64,000 nucleotides of DNA. Origin: Dryas octopetala. Lineage: Eukaryota > Streptophyta > Magnoliopsida > Rosales > Rosaceae. The stretch covers positions 10,585,271 to 10,649,270 of the forward strand of contig OY992834.1 in NCBI GenBank assembly GCA_963921425.1, given 5' to 3'. Below are positions 45,931 through 59,979 of the stretch, one piece after another. The notes under the pieces are model-generated. The model ran no database searches, was not told the DNA's origin, and was given only the letters and a program-made list of their open reading frames with translations. A program made the position numbers and the translations under genes. The stretch's first letter is position 1; the number at the start of each line of letters is the position of its first letter.

Positions 45931-47162
45931 TTTCGATCTCCAAGTTTTATTTTCTGCATAAATGGTAGAAGCATCAATTTCCAAGTACATAATGCTCTTT
46001 TTGGTTGCCAGGAACATAATAGTGGTAAGATCTGAATTTTTCATACCATTATAGTGTTCAAATTGCAATATGTTGACAGCATTGATCATATATTTACCTG
46101 AGTTTGCTTTCCTGCACAGAAATATGACATACCAGTACAAATTAGATGGATGAATCATTCATAGCAACTGCTATTGTTTAGTAATCTGGCCGCCTGTGTG
46201 GATGCAGCATACAATTTTAAATGGTTTCATTTTTAAGTTTTAATTTTATCTATTACCTCTTCTCTAGTTCTCGGGGACCTCACCTCTCTCATTTCTCTTA
46301 TTGGTCTCCAATAATGCTAGTCATCAAATTTGCTCACCAAATAGTGGAATACTGCCGCATCATTTCGTGAACAATTAAGTAAACAAATTTAGTCAGTGTA
46401 GCCATATAGGGGTTTTTTTTTTTTCTTTAAATAATCAAAAGCTGTAATTTTTGTTTTTTTTATTTTTGATACAATGCTGTAACTTGTAAGTTAACTTTTG
46501 ATTGATATTCTTAAATGGATCCCAAGAGAGCTAGGCAGGGACCGCCCAAAGGATTGTGAGGCATGGATCTCAAACCTTGTTGAATGACATCAGGCAAATT
46601 GTAGAACACCTTGGGCCGCACATTGCAAAACTCAGTACTGGGTAGCAAAACATCACTACACTATACTCGGAAAAATGTTCCAAATAAGAGTAGGGTTCAT
46701 TGCATGTATGGCTATTGAAAAAAAAAATTACAACTACACAAAACAATATCATCTTATGAGAAAGGAAAGATACTCTTACCCGAATGCTTCAAAATATCAT
46801 CTTGGGAAAATCTATACATACCCAACATTTTTCTTATTTTACCCAATAAAATTTTTAATAATGAATGGACAATTATGTTCCATGATAAAATGACCATTGA
46901 GAACAAATGTAACTTTAAAAAAAAAAATTGTTTCTTTCTATACCCAAAATCATATCTTCATCTTCAACTTCTTCCATAATCAAATTTCAATCCTAATTAA
47001 AGTTTTGACCTCATATCATCCAATCAAGTGTTTTATCCCGAATGAAGGGTCAAATCATTATTTTTGAGGCTCCAAATGAGATGTGTGTGCCAATTTTCTA
47101 CATTTTTTCGTGGTATTAAAAGCTTGAGCAAATTTGGATTCGCACTTCGTTCGATGGACCAA

Positions 47163-47380
47163 TGTCAAATATTTGCATTATGTTCAGCAGGTGTTTGTTA
47201 AACATTTGTATTTTATTCGATAGATATTTGCCAAATATTTGCATTATATTCAGCAGGTGTCCACTGAATAATGATAGAGTGTTGGGTGCTAAACATTTGT
47301 ATTTTATTCGATAGACATCTGCCAAATATTTGCATTATATTCAGCAGGTGTCAACCGAATAATGATAGAATGTTGGGTAT
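47163..47380 (+). repeat. Tandem repeat with 91-bp period
   Basis: AAACATTTGTATTTTATTCG starts at 47200 and again at 47291, followed each time by CCAAATATTTGCATTATATT, CAGCAGGTGT and GAATAATGATAGA. A partial unit precedes them. Purely non-coding. Confidence 0.8.
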
Positions 47381-47915
47381 TATTAATAAGGGTATAATAA
47401 TAATTTGGATCGGGTAAAAGAGAGAATATTAATTTTCTCAAAAAAAGTGATAGATCGGATAAATTGAAAAGTTTGGTAAAAAAGATCTTTTGGTATGTAT
47501 AGAATTTCCTATCACACATTCACACCTAAATTTATTTCATGTGTGGGTCAAACACTCGCAAAGATGTGGAGCCCATTTTTGTACGGTGGACCTTATGTCT
47601 TGGTATTAGTGTATTTAAGTGCACATGGACAAAATTTCCCCTTATATCAGTTAGCTCGTTTTGCTTTATTTATTGAGAGTGTCTTTTATTGATTTGAAGA
47701 GCCACCTGATTTCATTCAAATGCCTTTTTGGAGGATTATAATACTCTATTCTTTTTTTTGTTCGAAAGTTATTGAATTTTGAATCTAATTTAATCCTAAT
47801 TTATTATTTTATCCAAATAATACTTGTATCAGTCCCTAGTTAGAGGGGCCAATGGCTCCTCCAACCCCTTCTCACAAATACATGTCCTTTTTTGTATTTT
47901 TTATTGGACACTACT

Positions 47916-48324
47916 TGGGTCACCCCTGGGGGTACCCCAAGGTCACCCCTCCCCCAAAATAGCAATTTCGGTAATGCCGGCGCATGATCGGAACTGTTCA
48001 CTTTTTACATCACATATTATAGATCATCTCTGCAAAAACTTAACTCAATCGGAAATCATTTAATTATATAACTGTTGTTGATTAAATAGAAAAAATTAAC
48101 GGTTTGGCCAAAAAATCACTCTTTAATTGAAAACCATCAATTTTTTCTACTTAATTGACAACAGTTATATAACCAAACGATTTCCGATTGATTTGATTTT
48201 TTGCAGAGATGATCTATAATAGGTGATCTAAAAAGTGAACGGTTCCGATCATGCGCCGGCATTACCAAAATTGTTATTTTCGGAGGGAGGGTGGACCTTG
48301 GGGTACCCCCAAGGGGTGACCCAA
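47916..48324. mobile_element. Large foldback (MITE-like) element
   Basis: Long inverted arms: TGGGTCACCCCTGGGGGTAC on the left pairs with GTACCCCCAAGGGGTGACCCA on the right. Further in, GGTAATGCCGGCGCATGATC pairs with GATCATGCGCCGGCATTACC exactly. The inner parts still pair around AATCGGAAATC. About 410 bp, no coding capacity, no clear target-site duplication seen. Confidence 0.85.
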
Positions 48325-48981
48325 ATATTTTTCTTTTTTATTTATTTAAAATGAAAAGATCAAAAAATACATTCCCTTATAAGAGGGGGTTGGATGAGCT
48401 CCTCCAACCAGGAACTAAGACAATTATTGTTCATTTCATCCACCCTCACTATTTGGGAAAATCTCAAAAAGACTAAAAAAGTAACTAATTTTTTGTTAAT
48501 TATCAACGTGTTCTTTGTCATAATTTTTTAAATAAATAATAATTATTTACTAAAAATCTTTAAAGATTGTTTTCTTTTCATCAAATCCGATCATGCTCTA
48601 CTGCCGGTCAAGAAGGTTTTCTTTCTTATGTTTGCTTTTACTATTATTCAGAGAAGAAAATGAAATTCGAACTCACAAAATATAAAATATAATTAACATC
48701 TAAACCAATCTAATGAATTAAAAAATATATATATCTGATCGACTCTCCCACCGAACATGGCCTAAATTTTTAATCGAATTTTGAATTTCACTAGTATTTA
48801 AAAAAAAAAAATAACAAAGTAACGAGTTAATAAAAAAAATATAAAATAGTTATTAAATTGTACTTAATTACTGTCTCCCTTGCTATAGTATACAATTATA
48901 CATGATGATATGATATGATCAACTCATGATTCATGAACAACATGCATGCAACTCGATCATAATTAATTCGTCCGTACACTC

Positions 48982-51900
48982 TCATTTGGAAAGAGAGGGA
49001 GATGGTGAAGCCTCCCCAGATGGTACCGGAGAGCTATGCCTGTGGAGTAGCTCACGAGCCAAAGCTTGAAGATCGCCGCCGCCACCACCGCCACCTCCAA
49101 ATTGGTGACGTGGATCCTGGAGCCCCCGGTGTTGCATGGCCCAAGGCTGCACCACCATGGGCTCAAAGAGTGAGGACAAATCGTATGTGGCCGGCATGGA
49201 GGAGGCCGAGGGAAGGTCGGCGATGGATAGCGGAGGTGGGGTTATCAGAGCTGCCGATGGTGGCAGAGGTGGTGGAGGAGGTAATGGAAGCTCCAGCGTT
49301 GCTAGGTGGGCTTGCATGTATGAGAGCTCAGCTTGAAGATTCACCACCTGTATACATAATTAGCCAGAAAAGGAAAATAAACAGAAACCCCACAAGAAGT
49401 AATTACTTGTGTTACTAATTAAATTGATTATCAACTTGTAGATGGTGACAAAAATGATAAAATAGGTAAGAAATAATTGAGCTAATTAGCCATATTAATA
49501 ATATTGGATAATTGGGTGTGTACAAAAACAAAAATCGTCTAATTAATTGATGTGCATTATTTTTACACTTTTTGGTGTCGTTATCATATATACGTACTCT
49601 CCAAAATTGAACAAAATTTGGAACTTTGAGTATTTATTCAGGAACAAGGGACTGGTGAAGTTTGGAAAAAGCTAATTTCTTAGCTGGAGAAAAGGATTAG
49701 GAAATTTACATGAATTAATTATGTATATTATAGTAGAATTAAGTGATCTAGAAGAATATTAATCACATGTACATATATGTACTGATAATGTATAATAATA
49801 GTGGGTTTGAGACAAATTTAAGGCTTCTTTATCTTTGTTTACACTAAAAGGGTGCTTGAACAATGTGTATTAGAACATGGCTTTGCGGACAAATGAAGGC
49901 TTCGATCTCATGGCATAGGAAGAATAATGAACAGATTAAGTTTCTTCTGAATATTTGTTCTTGGGGTTAGCGAAGCTGTGGTTGTTGTTGAATTTAGATG
50001 TTGTAGGCTAGTAGCTAGTATGTATATTATTAATAATATTTTAATAATATGAAAACTTGTAGTTATTGGGATAGGGTGGGCTGGATCTGTTTGAACTGTA
50101 TGTAGCTAGTGTACATAGACAAAGAAACTTTTAGTTGGGATGGCCCGGGTTACAGTCCAGGATAGCCAACTGTAAGAGTCACCACCGTTAGAAACTTTCA
50201 AATCTAAGGGCTATTAATCCACATGCGCATGAGAGAAAAATGTCCACTTTTATTGACCACGTACTCACAGTATCGCTTATCTTATAAAAGTGTGAAACAA
50301 TCACTTTGCACAAGTGATGTGATGTTCACTTGAGTTTCACATCGATTTGTGAGAGAAGTCTTTCAAATCCCACATGTGCACCCCATTTAGATAAGAGAAA
50401 AATGTCCCCGTTTATTTGCCACTCACATATCGCATCTCTTATATGTAAAAGTGTGAAACAATCCTCACTTCGCACAGGTGATGTGAGTTTTACACCAATT
50501 TGTGAGAGAGTGTTTCAATTTAAGGGTTAAGAACCCACATGTGCACCCATATATGCACATAATGTTCATGTTTATTAACCACTCACATTATCGCATCTCT
50601 AATAAAAGTGTGAAACAATTAATTCTCACTTTGCACAAGTGATGTGAAGTTTATGTGAGTTTCACATCGTTTTGTGAAAGAAATGTTTCAAATCTAAGGG
50701 CTATGATGAGCCCATAATGTGCACCCCATGTACATAAGAGAAAAATGCTCACGTTTATTAGCCACTCACATTATTGCATCTCTTATAAAACTGTGAAACA
50801 ATCCTCACTTCCCATAGGTGATGCGAAGTTCATGTGAAATTCACATCGAATTATGAGAAACTGCTCACGTTTTAGCCACTTACATTATCTCTCATAAATG
50901 TGTGAAAAGATCTTACTTTACACAGGTGATTTATGTGAGATTCATGTCAGTTTCATATCGATTTGTGAGAGAAGTGTTCCAAATATAAGGGCTATCAAGC
51001 CCACATGTGCACCTCATCCGTATAAGGGGACAAATGTTCACGTTTATTAGACACTAATCATACCATCGCATCTCTTATAAAAGTGTGAAGAGACCTCACT
51101 TTGCACACATAATATGAGGGTCAAGTGAGTTTCACATTGACTTGTGAGTGAACTTTTTCAAATCTAAGGGCTATTAGCGCGCCCACATGTGCACCTCATC
51201 TGTGTGATAAGCCACTCACATTATTGCGTTTCTTATAAAAGTTTAAAATGATCCTTAATTTGCACAAATAACGTGAGTTTCACATCTGTGAGAAATGTGA
51301 CAATAATATTGCAGCTAGTAAATAATGTGATACAAATGGTTTTATTGTATCAATAATATATAGAGAGAATGGTAAGAGCTAGGTTTGGTGAGAGGCTAGC
51401 ATTATTGATGATACAATAATGCTTTTTATCGGCATTTAATGCATTAAATAATCAAATATTAGCAGTTTCTATTACAACTTTTATATTGACCACAAAATTA
51501 CAAATATGTGTATTTCTACCATATATGTGCCTACCCAAATGTTCATATTGTTAATTTTCTATTTGGGGACAGGAAATTCAAGCCAAATAGATTTAAAAAG
51601 ATGGTCAAATATTTTCTCCAAAAAAAAAAAAAAAGATAGTAAAATATGAAAAATAAATAAATAAACATATGTTCTCCACTTTCTCCAAAATTTATTTTAA
51701 TTCAAAAATAATAAAATAAAATAGGGGATATAAAGGAAAATGACCCTGGTCCCTAATTTAAAAGGCTATATTGTAATTGAAGAAGCAGCAAACCGACCAC
51801 TTCCTTAATACCAGCAAAGAACCACAATTTTCACAGAAAGATGGCACAAGCCTGTAGGCTATGTACCATTGTGTGCATAGTAACCGCCGACCACATGATT

Positions 51901-52932
51901 TGTTAATCAAAAAGGCCTCTAGATTTCAGCAAACCACAAAACTGTCCCCTAAGCACTCACTTCTCCGGCCAGATACACAATATTCTTCAATCCCTTGATT
52001 GATTTTCTTTTTTAAGGACATCCCTAGCTTTGTTCTTCCTAAACAATTAAACCCATATCCATTATATGTTTCTCACTAAGGGCACCAAGAAAGCTCCTAC
52101 TCCTAGGGTCCTCCTACCCTCAAAACAGAAGACACCCCCTCCCTGTCAATAAGGGCATGGCCGGATTGCCCGACATACCCTTTATTGAAGTACTCCTACC
52201 TTGGGCCAATGCAAGTTGAAATATGGAAATCATTGGCCTAGCTATAGCTACCCAAAGGGGAAAAAAAAAAAAAAAAAAAAAAAAAAGGTTATAATGGACT
52301 TAAATTTCTAGATTAAAAAAAAATCAAAAAAGGGATTTACTAATTAAATTTGCCATTAATGGTAGATTGCTAGCTCAAATGATGATTCGATCCAGAAAAA
52401 AAAAAATTTAGGGTGAAGAGAGTGTAAATTATTTAAGAGAAACTAAAAAGAGTAGCAATTAAAATGTCAAAATCATGATCTCATAATCCAATCAAGCCTT
52501 ATGAAGAAGTTGGTATTAATTACTTTTAATAAATAAGTAAGTAGTTAATTAATCATATATAAATGCAGTAGTAGTACTGTGTACCTGTTGCTGAAGAGCG
52601 AATATGTGAGCAACACAGCCGTAGACCGGATCTCTGAGCCTGGCCTGAGCCTCGTAACATATGGTGACAACCGCGTCGAGGCGCTTAGGGACCGGAATAT
52701 GATGCAGCAGCTTCGACACATTGCTGGCTCCGAACACCTTGTGCACCGCCGCAAAATGGGCAGCGCCCTGCTCCGAGTCAAAGTAGGGCGAAAATATGCA
52801 CCCCGCCACGCACTTCCGCCGCAAAAACTTGCACGCGCCACATGGCCCGCCGCAGCCGCCACTACCACTACCACTACCACTACCACTACCACCACTCCCC
52901 CCTCCGCCGCCGCCAGGGTTCGTAGCATTCAT
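48982..52932 (-). CDS. LBD18: LOB-domain transcription factor, LBD18-like, 2 exons
   Basis: Plant-specific nuclear transcription factor. Arabidopsis LBD18 acts downstream of auxin (ARF7/19) in lateral root formation and in tracheary elements. Exon 1 is 52932-52585 and exon 2 is 49347-48982, joined in phase 0 across a 3,237-bp intron, giving 237 residues (LBD18 is 262). The zinc block is [15 protein letters not shown] (C31, C34, C41, C45; CX2CX6CX3C), then the GAS block around FGAS (67-70), then a coiled coil with exact spacing L113-X6-L120-X3-L124-X6-L131. Glycine/serine runs open the protein. Exon 2 contains [19 protein letters not shown] and [15 protein letters not shown], close to LBD18 rather than LBD30/31. 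The intron position straight after LQQQ is the family standard. The next gene to the right is a second LBD in opposite orientation. Confidence 0.93.
50190..51300 (+). repeat. Degenerate tandem array in the LBD18-like intron
   Basis: At least six diverged units with a period of about 150-190 bp. Recurring pieces are AAATCTAAGGGCTAT, CCACATGTGCACC, GTTTATTNGCCACTCACAT, CTTATAAAAGTGTGAAACAATC, TTTGCACAAGTGATGTGA and GTTTCACATCGATTTGTGAG. Unit starts lie near 50205, 50365, 50517, 50692, 50980 and 51165, with a partial unit near 50850. No protein is encoded. Confidence 0.85.
52260..52287 (+). repeat. Poly(A) tract in LBD18-like intron
   Basis: About 28 A in a row; poly(T) in gene sense, near the start of the intron. 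Confidence 0.9.
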
Positions 52933-55900
52933 ATCTCTCGATATGATCTTAATTCTTTGACCCTTTAAATTGTTTGATTTCTTTGTTTGGTTTTTATGAA
53001 TATTTGGGGTTTAGGGTGATAAGTGGGGCCATTTATTAGGTTTTTGGGTGTGGAGGAGGAGAAAAAGGGTGTGAGGTGGTGGTGGTGGTATTTGGGGTTT
53101 GGTGGGTGGTTTTTGTTGTTTGTTTTGGGTGGTGGTGGTGTTGTTTTTATTTTTTAGTGAGGGGTGGGGGGTTGTGGGGGTGGTGTGATATAAGGCACAA
53201 GAAGAAGACTTTAAAGCCACGCGAGAGAGCAAAGGCTGAAAGGCTTAATACCCACAATTTAGTTGCTTGCGTGAAGCAAACATATGATAAGCCAGCCAGC
53301 CCTGGCTAAGCTCTAACTCAACTCCAACTCAACTGCCTTCATTTCTCTCGTGATATCAATTTTATCCCCCCAGCAAAACTCACGTTTTCTCTCTCTACAT
53401 CTCTCTCTATATCTATAAATATGTACAATATTTATTATATATTTGTATGGGAATTTAATTATGATAGAGATGTGATGTGAATATTGATGTGGGTATTGTT
53501 GTTGTTGTTGTTGTTGTTGTTGATGGTGTTGTTGCTGTGGAACAAAGAGAATGGGATTTTGGAAGGTCGAAACGTGTCAAGGGGACTGGCTATTTTTGCC
53601 AGTCTGCGCGTTTTAAGCTGCGTGGAGGGCAAAAGACGCCATCTCTCTCTTTCTCTCTCAATCTCAATGTCATCGCTTTCTCTTTCTTTCTCACACTTTC
53701 TCTCTCTCAACGTTGAAAATGACTCCCTTTCTCCTTTACTTTCCTTTTCTACATGAAAAGCCAAAAAGAAGGCTGGCTTTTAAAATGGGACATAAATCGC
53801 ACAGTTTTTATCCAGGTCATGTAATTTACATTTTAGTTAAATGATTTAACTATGTATATTTACTAATTACTATTTTTTTTTGTTTTGAGTAATATCTCAC
53901 ATTGTGCAGTAAAGTCTTGGCTTACAATTTACAATCTCTGCGCCTCTATATTCATTTCTAATTAGTTTTGGATTAATTGGATATATACTTTAAATTTTAC
54001 TTGGTATATATATGTTAAAGTCCACTTAAAAGTGGATGTTATTGTTATACATCCAAAGTTGTTCACATATTTGATTTAAGTGATGTAATACGTGAAGAAA
54101 GTGTTGAAATTGAGTAATATCTTACATCAGAGAGATTCTTTAGTGGAGATATCGTGACATGCATACGGTGCGACTCCCATTATATACTAGCATATATATC
54201 CAGTAGAAGTTACAAGTTTAATTTTAAACAAGTAAAACGTATGTTGAAATAAAACGTTATTCAAGAATTTTAAGATTTAAGATTTTATATTTACTATACA
54301 CTGATATCACACTTTTGACTAAGACACCATGGTTTTAAGATTTAATTAAGATTTGAGATTTATTATTTAAGATTTATATTGAAAATATTATTAAATAAAA
54401 GTCTCAAAGCAGGCTTGTAATTCTAGTGATATTTAGAACACTTACTCTTACATCTGAAGTCTCAACTTTAAATATCCTCTCCTTTAATATCGATTATATA
54501 TAGAAGTATGAAGGTGTACGTTCTAAATATAAATACAATATCAGCATAAAAAATCGAAACTCAGCGAGGCTTATACGATCACCCAGTGGAGATATAAATA
54601 AGGAAAAAAAAAATAAGATAAGAGCATTAAAAATTGTGAAAGTTAGGAATTGGAGTACTAGTCAGTTTGTCATTGATGACAAGTATTGTGAGTGAACTGT
54701 TTTTTTTGGCCATGAGTGAGTGAACTGGTTAATGCATGTGTGATGGTGTATACATGCCAGAAATAGAAAGGCAGCATGATCAAGTAGAAAAAATGAAGCT
54801 TAGCTAGGAAAATTCATCATTCTCGAGATGAAATTTGCACGAGGATGCTTACGAACCCAAAATGCCTGAAATGATCGATGTTGTATATAAACAATTTTTT
54901 GAAAGTTGTAAACATTATTATGATTTCCTCTTTAAGGGGGAATTGGCAATATTGCCCACTTAATTAATTAGGACTAAAGTAATTAACATGCATGCTTGCC
55001 AAGATTTCCCTATCCACACATCTTTATTTTTCCTACTATATTTTTATAGTGAAGTATGGATACGTGTGACTTCTCTTAAAAAGGACAAAGCCAATTATAT
55101 ACAATGTCTTGATTAGAATATTTATAATCCACACCTTTAATTTCCATATGAATGTGATCACCTTACACCTACTCTCATCATCAGATCAAGAAAGTCCTAG
55201 TAATATTGCTCAAGGCATCACTAGACTATACTTGGAAAAATTCTATTGAGAGAAGGGTACACAGCTAGCATATATAATTACTCCAAAAAATCATATCCAC
55301 GAAAAAAAAAACTCCAAAACCACCCCGACTTATAAAAAATTGATACAATTGAACAACAATATATGTTTAAAAGGATAAAACGGTAAAATACAAAATTTAA
55401 AGACACGTTCAATTGCAGTTTATGAAATTTTCACAAAACGCCCCTACCTAAAGTTAAGCTACAAGAAACTATCTAATCTAAAGAAAGGGTAAACCAACAA
55501 AAGACAAGAAGTAAGACAAATTAAATTTTAATTAAAAGATTAAATTATGAGATAAGGACACTTCTATTCCCAGTATTGTAGCAGTTTTTTCCACTCCCTC
55601 TTATCTTTTTGTTTTCACCTCTCTCTTTATTTTCTTAAAATAAAAAAATTATTAAGTATAACCGATATATACAATTAATTCAGTGTATAAATATATTATT
55701 ATATAATATATTTATATTTATAAAATATAATATTTACCTATATTATAACAGATAAATTGATTATATTATATAATAATACATTAATTATACAAAATAATTT
55801 AACAAATGAAAAAATAAGAGTTAAAAGATCTTTCAGATTTTCACTTTTGTATTAGGCATGTGTCCCGAAGAACCATATATACGTCAAAAAGGGGTTTAAC

Positions 55901-58900
55901 CAGCAACTGGTGATCAAGTTACAAGTATGACAATTTATAATTTTTGTAATTAATTTGTTGTTTTTTCTTTATGGTAATCCAATAAGAGCCACCTAAATCT
56001 CAGGCCGCCACGTGCAAGTGGATGACAAAAGTAACGGCCCAGTAACAAGCTGACCTCATCTCAAAGTGATGTCCACACATTCTTTATTTCAAAGAAAATA
56101 ACGTACTTTCAAATTTAATCAACTTGTTTTATTTAAGACAATTGGATTTTAATTTTTGTAAAATAAAAATAAATTTAATTGTGTGACTTGTGTCTGACTG
56201 TCTGTAACAGTTTGTAACGGTTCGTCATCACGCCTCAGACTCTTCTCCAAAGGCAATGAGAGAGCGTTCGAAACTCACACGCAATTGTTCTCAAAACACC
56301 ACTAGCTACGTACTTGGTATTTTTTTATATTACTAAAAATATTAACTATTATTTTAATTTTATAAATTAATTATTTATAACAAAGAAAAACATTGAAGAT
56401 TTTTTATTATTTATTAATACCATTATTGATAAATATATAATAAAAAGTTAAATACTATCAAGGTGTTGGAGGAGTTGGTTTAGACGTGTAGCCGTAGATT
56501 GCAGGACACCTCAGTTACCAAAAAAAAAATTCTCTAATTTATGTAACAAAATTTTTTGTTCTAAGAATTTTTTCTAATTTATGTGACAACAATTTATTTG
56601 ACAAAGTTTTTTTTTTTTTTTTTTTTTTCAAGTTTCATATAAGTTGAAAAAAGGGTTTGGACAAATAATATTTTTCTTTTATATCATGCAGGAATTTTGC
56701 CCAATCACGACCCACATTAAAAGATTTGAAAAAGGTTCACTTGCATGTATTGGCAACACACTACATGCAAGTATGCAACACATTTAATTGATTTGAAAGT
56801 CTTGGAATTGCTTAGAATGTTTCTCACTGTTTAAGTAGTGTAATTAGGCTTACCTAAACTTTTGGTGGCAGCAATGTTGCCCCAACACTCATCACTCCTT
56901 CAATAATGTAATCCTAAATAGGACCCCACGAGTTCCCCACCCGTGCGGTCAAAGCCCTTAAAATCTTAATAAAAATGTATTTAAATATTTTAATTATGAT
57001 TAATTATTGGGCATTGGCTTTGCCAATTTTAAGTTGAATATTAATGTGTTTTTAATTGCAGGATGTCACCCCAACATGCGGCAACTGAGCTGCTAATTAA
57101 GAGCCTAATACTGATTAATTAGTCAACCAACTTTAGAAAGCAAGCGAGATTAATTATTTAATTAATGGAAGCGGCAAATAACTAAAAGTAGTCAAAGAAA
57201 GATTGGACCAGTCTAATGATCATGAAACTATTATCATCAACTAAGCTTTTGTAGATGTTGACTAATCTGCTAATTAGAGTCATGTTTGTAGACCACCGAC
57301 TGATCTGGATTGTTGACTAATCTGCTAATTACTAATTAGAACTCTAATCATTTTAATTTGTAGTTTGTGTTCTGCTAATGTAATACAGTTTTCTAGATGT
57401 TGAAAATAAGGGTTTTTGATGTTGCATTGGTAATGCTTAATTTCATATCATTAAATTAAGGTATTCAATCCTTTCATTTTGTAATTTTTTTTTTTTAAAA
57501 AAGAGAGAGCAAAATAACTTAAAAGATAATCCTTATGAAAATTATTGTATCTCCAAAGGATTTAGAGAATTGAAAATCTTTTTTTTTAAGGGAAAGAGAT
57601 CAAACTTTGGTACATGACAATTCTACGGTTCTTTCAACTAAGTTACCTCATTAAATTCAATTGCTTAAAAAATTGAATTGGTATAACGAAAACTTGTTGA
57701 AGAAAACATTAATACAAATCTAGGTGTTTTGAGCAATAACATTGAAAGAGTGAGTCTTATTTATTGTTGATAATATTTTGTTGATTTACCACTCCACTAG
57801 ATCTCTCTATCATTAAATTAAGTCCAACATGTATAATTTAATAATCATTACCATGTTTTCTTTGGTTATAAGTAATCTTACTAAAGTTTGATCAAAATAA
57901 TCAATTCAATTTGGTCGAATTTGTCCAACTCAATCGATGCCATTCAATACATTATTGATATATGAATTTTTTTTCTTTCATTCGATAAGAAATGTAGTAA
58001 TATATTGGTGGCTATATATGTATAATGATCTTAATACAGTGTTGCCAAAAGACCCTCCTATATTTACAATAATGACATTATTTATATAAATTAAAAAGAC
58101 ATAAAAGTGAAAATCGAAAGCCTTTTCAGATTAGTTGTAGCTAGGTTAGGCTTGAGCGGCCATAGGTCTCCTTTGACTAAACTTGCAGAAGTTCTTCTAG
58201 GGAGCAGATATTTTGAATTTGTGTCTCTTTTTCGGGTTAAATTTCTAAATGGCCGATGTGGGATTTTCTATACATCAGTCATATTCATATCGTACCCTAT
58301 CAATCTACTTCTTTTTATTAATTATGGCTATCACTTTTTGTTGGTTTGCTCTATAAATACATGCACCCCGGAATTCGTGGATTATTAAAATAATGCCTAT
58401 AACAAGATTTTTTTTTTTTGAGGGATGCCTATAACAAGATTAATTATTAATTACTTCACAAATATTTACTTTCAAACAAGGATATATTTTAAGGCTCAAC
58501 CAATTCATAGACTCAAAGGAGGCTTGATAAGCTCTATGGATTATTTAGTTTAAACGAAGAATTAACGGAACCTTTAATTTGCAACAACTTTAAAACTTCA
58601 GTTATATGTTTACGTAAAATTTGAAAGTGCATGATCTAAAGTGAAAACATGTTAAATCTCAGAAAGTGTGTTTACTTAACTAAGCCTAGTTAAATCAGAT
58701 GATGATATACTATTTAGTATAACACCTAATTATATATTGTGATAATTAACAATAATTAAGCCTAGTTAATCAACAATAATTAAGCCTACTTAATTTGTAC
58801 CTCGATCTTCAACAGATGGAGGGACCAGAAAAAGAAGTTGTAACTGAGTTCATATTGGATTAGAGTAGCTAATTAGCTAGGAAAATAACAAAGTTAGCTT

Positions 58901-59909
58901 GAGCTTGCTAGGGACAATCTTTACAAATAAGAGGATGTACGAGGCTATAAAATCAAAGGTTGAGGTCCGAGCTATATATATATAATATTCTACCTCACCT
59001 AGCCTTACTTAATGTGACACAAGGTGCATGATAGTCTAAACAGGTGCAATGAACATTATATTTGTAACGAATTCTGTACAGCCTAATGTGATAAAGATGG
59101 ATTAATTACATGCAATAGTACATGTTATGGACACTAAAAGTTTTCTCAAATATTAGACACCAACTAGCTAGAGTGACAGATAACGCAATTCTTAAATGCT
59201 AATACAAATCCTGCAATCAAGACATAGTAATGAAAAAAAATATATATATATTATTATTAATGCATACAATATTTTTCTTTTATCATGTATTAACATAATA
59301 AGAGATACAAACATAAAGATCATAAAAATTATATTATATTGGTAACATGAAAGTTGTAGTACACAGTTAATTATATACTTATATTTATTTAGGCTCAGAA
59401 AAGAGTGTTCATAATCAAAATTTTAAGAATTATATATTTTGATGAAGGAGAGTCATAATTCAATAGTTCACCCTAGATTTGAGTAGGAATATATCGAGAA
59501 GCAAGTGATGATGATCGATGATGATGATACAGTGATATGTATCATTGTATCATGTACTTGTTAGCTCTTTAAGGGACACACACACACATACATATATATA
59601 TATGTAGATATATACGATTATACGTACACGTACAGTATACTTATAGATATATAGGGGCCTCTACTTGGGGCCTTTACTTCTGCTGGGGGGGGGGGTACTT
59701 ACTCAGGGTAAGGCTGTTGGCATACATAGAGAGAGAGAGAGAGAGGAATAGGAGTGAGGACCAGTGAGAAGAGGACACGTGGGAGTGGGACCATGCATAA
59801 TGAAAATATGCACGTGCCATGATACGATATATGGTGCTTACATCAAACCTCAAGTACCCTCAAAGCAAAGCATGCATGGTTTTCTGTGCCACATGATATG
59901 AAAACCATG

Positions 59910-59979
59910 ATAGTGAGTGAGTGAGTGAGTGAGTGAGTGAGTGAGTGAGTGTGCGTGTGCGTGTGCGTGTGTGTGTGGT
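59910..59979 (+). repeat. (GTGA)n followed by (GT)n/(GC GT)n microsatellite
   Basis: About ten GTGA units, then GTGTGCGTGTGCGTGTGCGT. The open frame across it on the - strand (Thr-His and Ser-Leu-Thr-His runs) is not a gene. Confidence 0.95.

Larger units (their letters stand above)
45931..48981. other. Spacer between PPR and LBD18-like genes
   Basis: PPR 3' UTR at the left. Further right are a 91-bp tandem repeat (about 47163-47380) and a large foldback element (47916-48324). Otherwise AT-rich with no coding region seen. Confidence 0.6.

Noticed and set aside
50190-51300. Intron array considered as a CRISPR or a coding repeat
   Set aside because: The genome is a plant, units are diverged and contiguous with no unique spacers, and every frame is broken by stops.
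52579-52968. + strand and alternative - strand frames over LBD18-like exon 1
   Set aside because: Shadows of the LOB domain; only the frame with CX2CX6CX3C is real.
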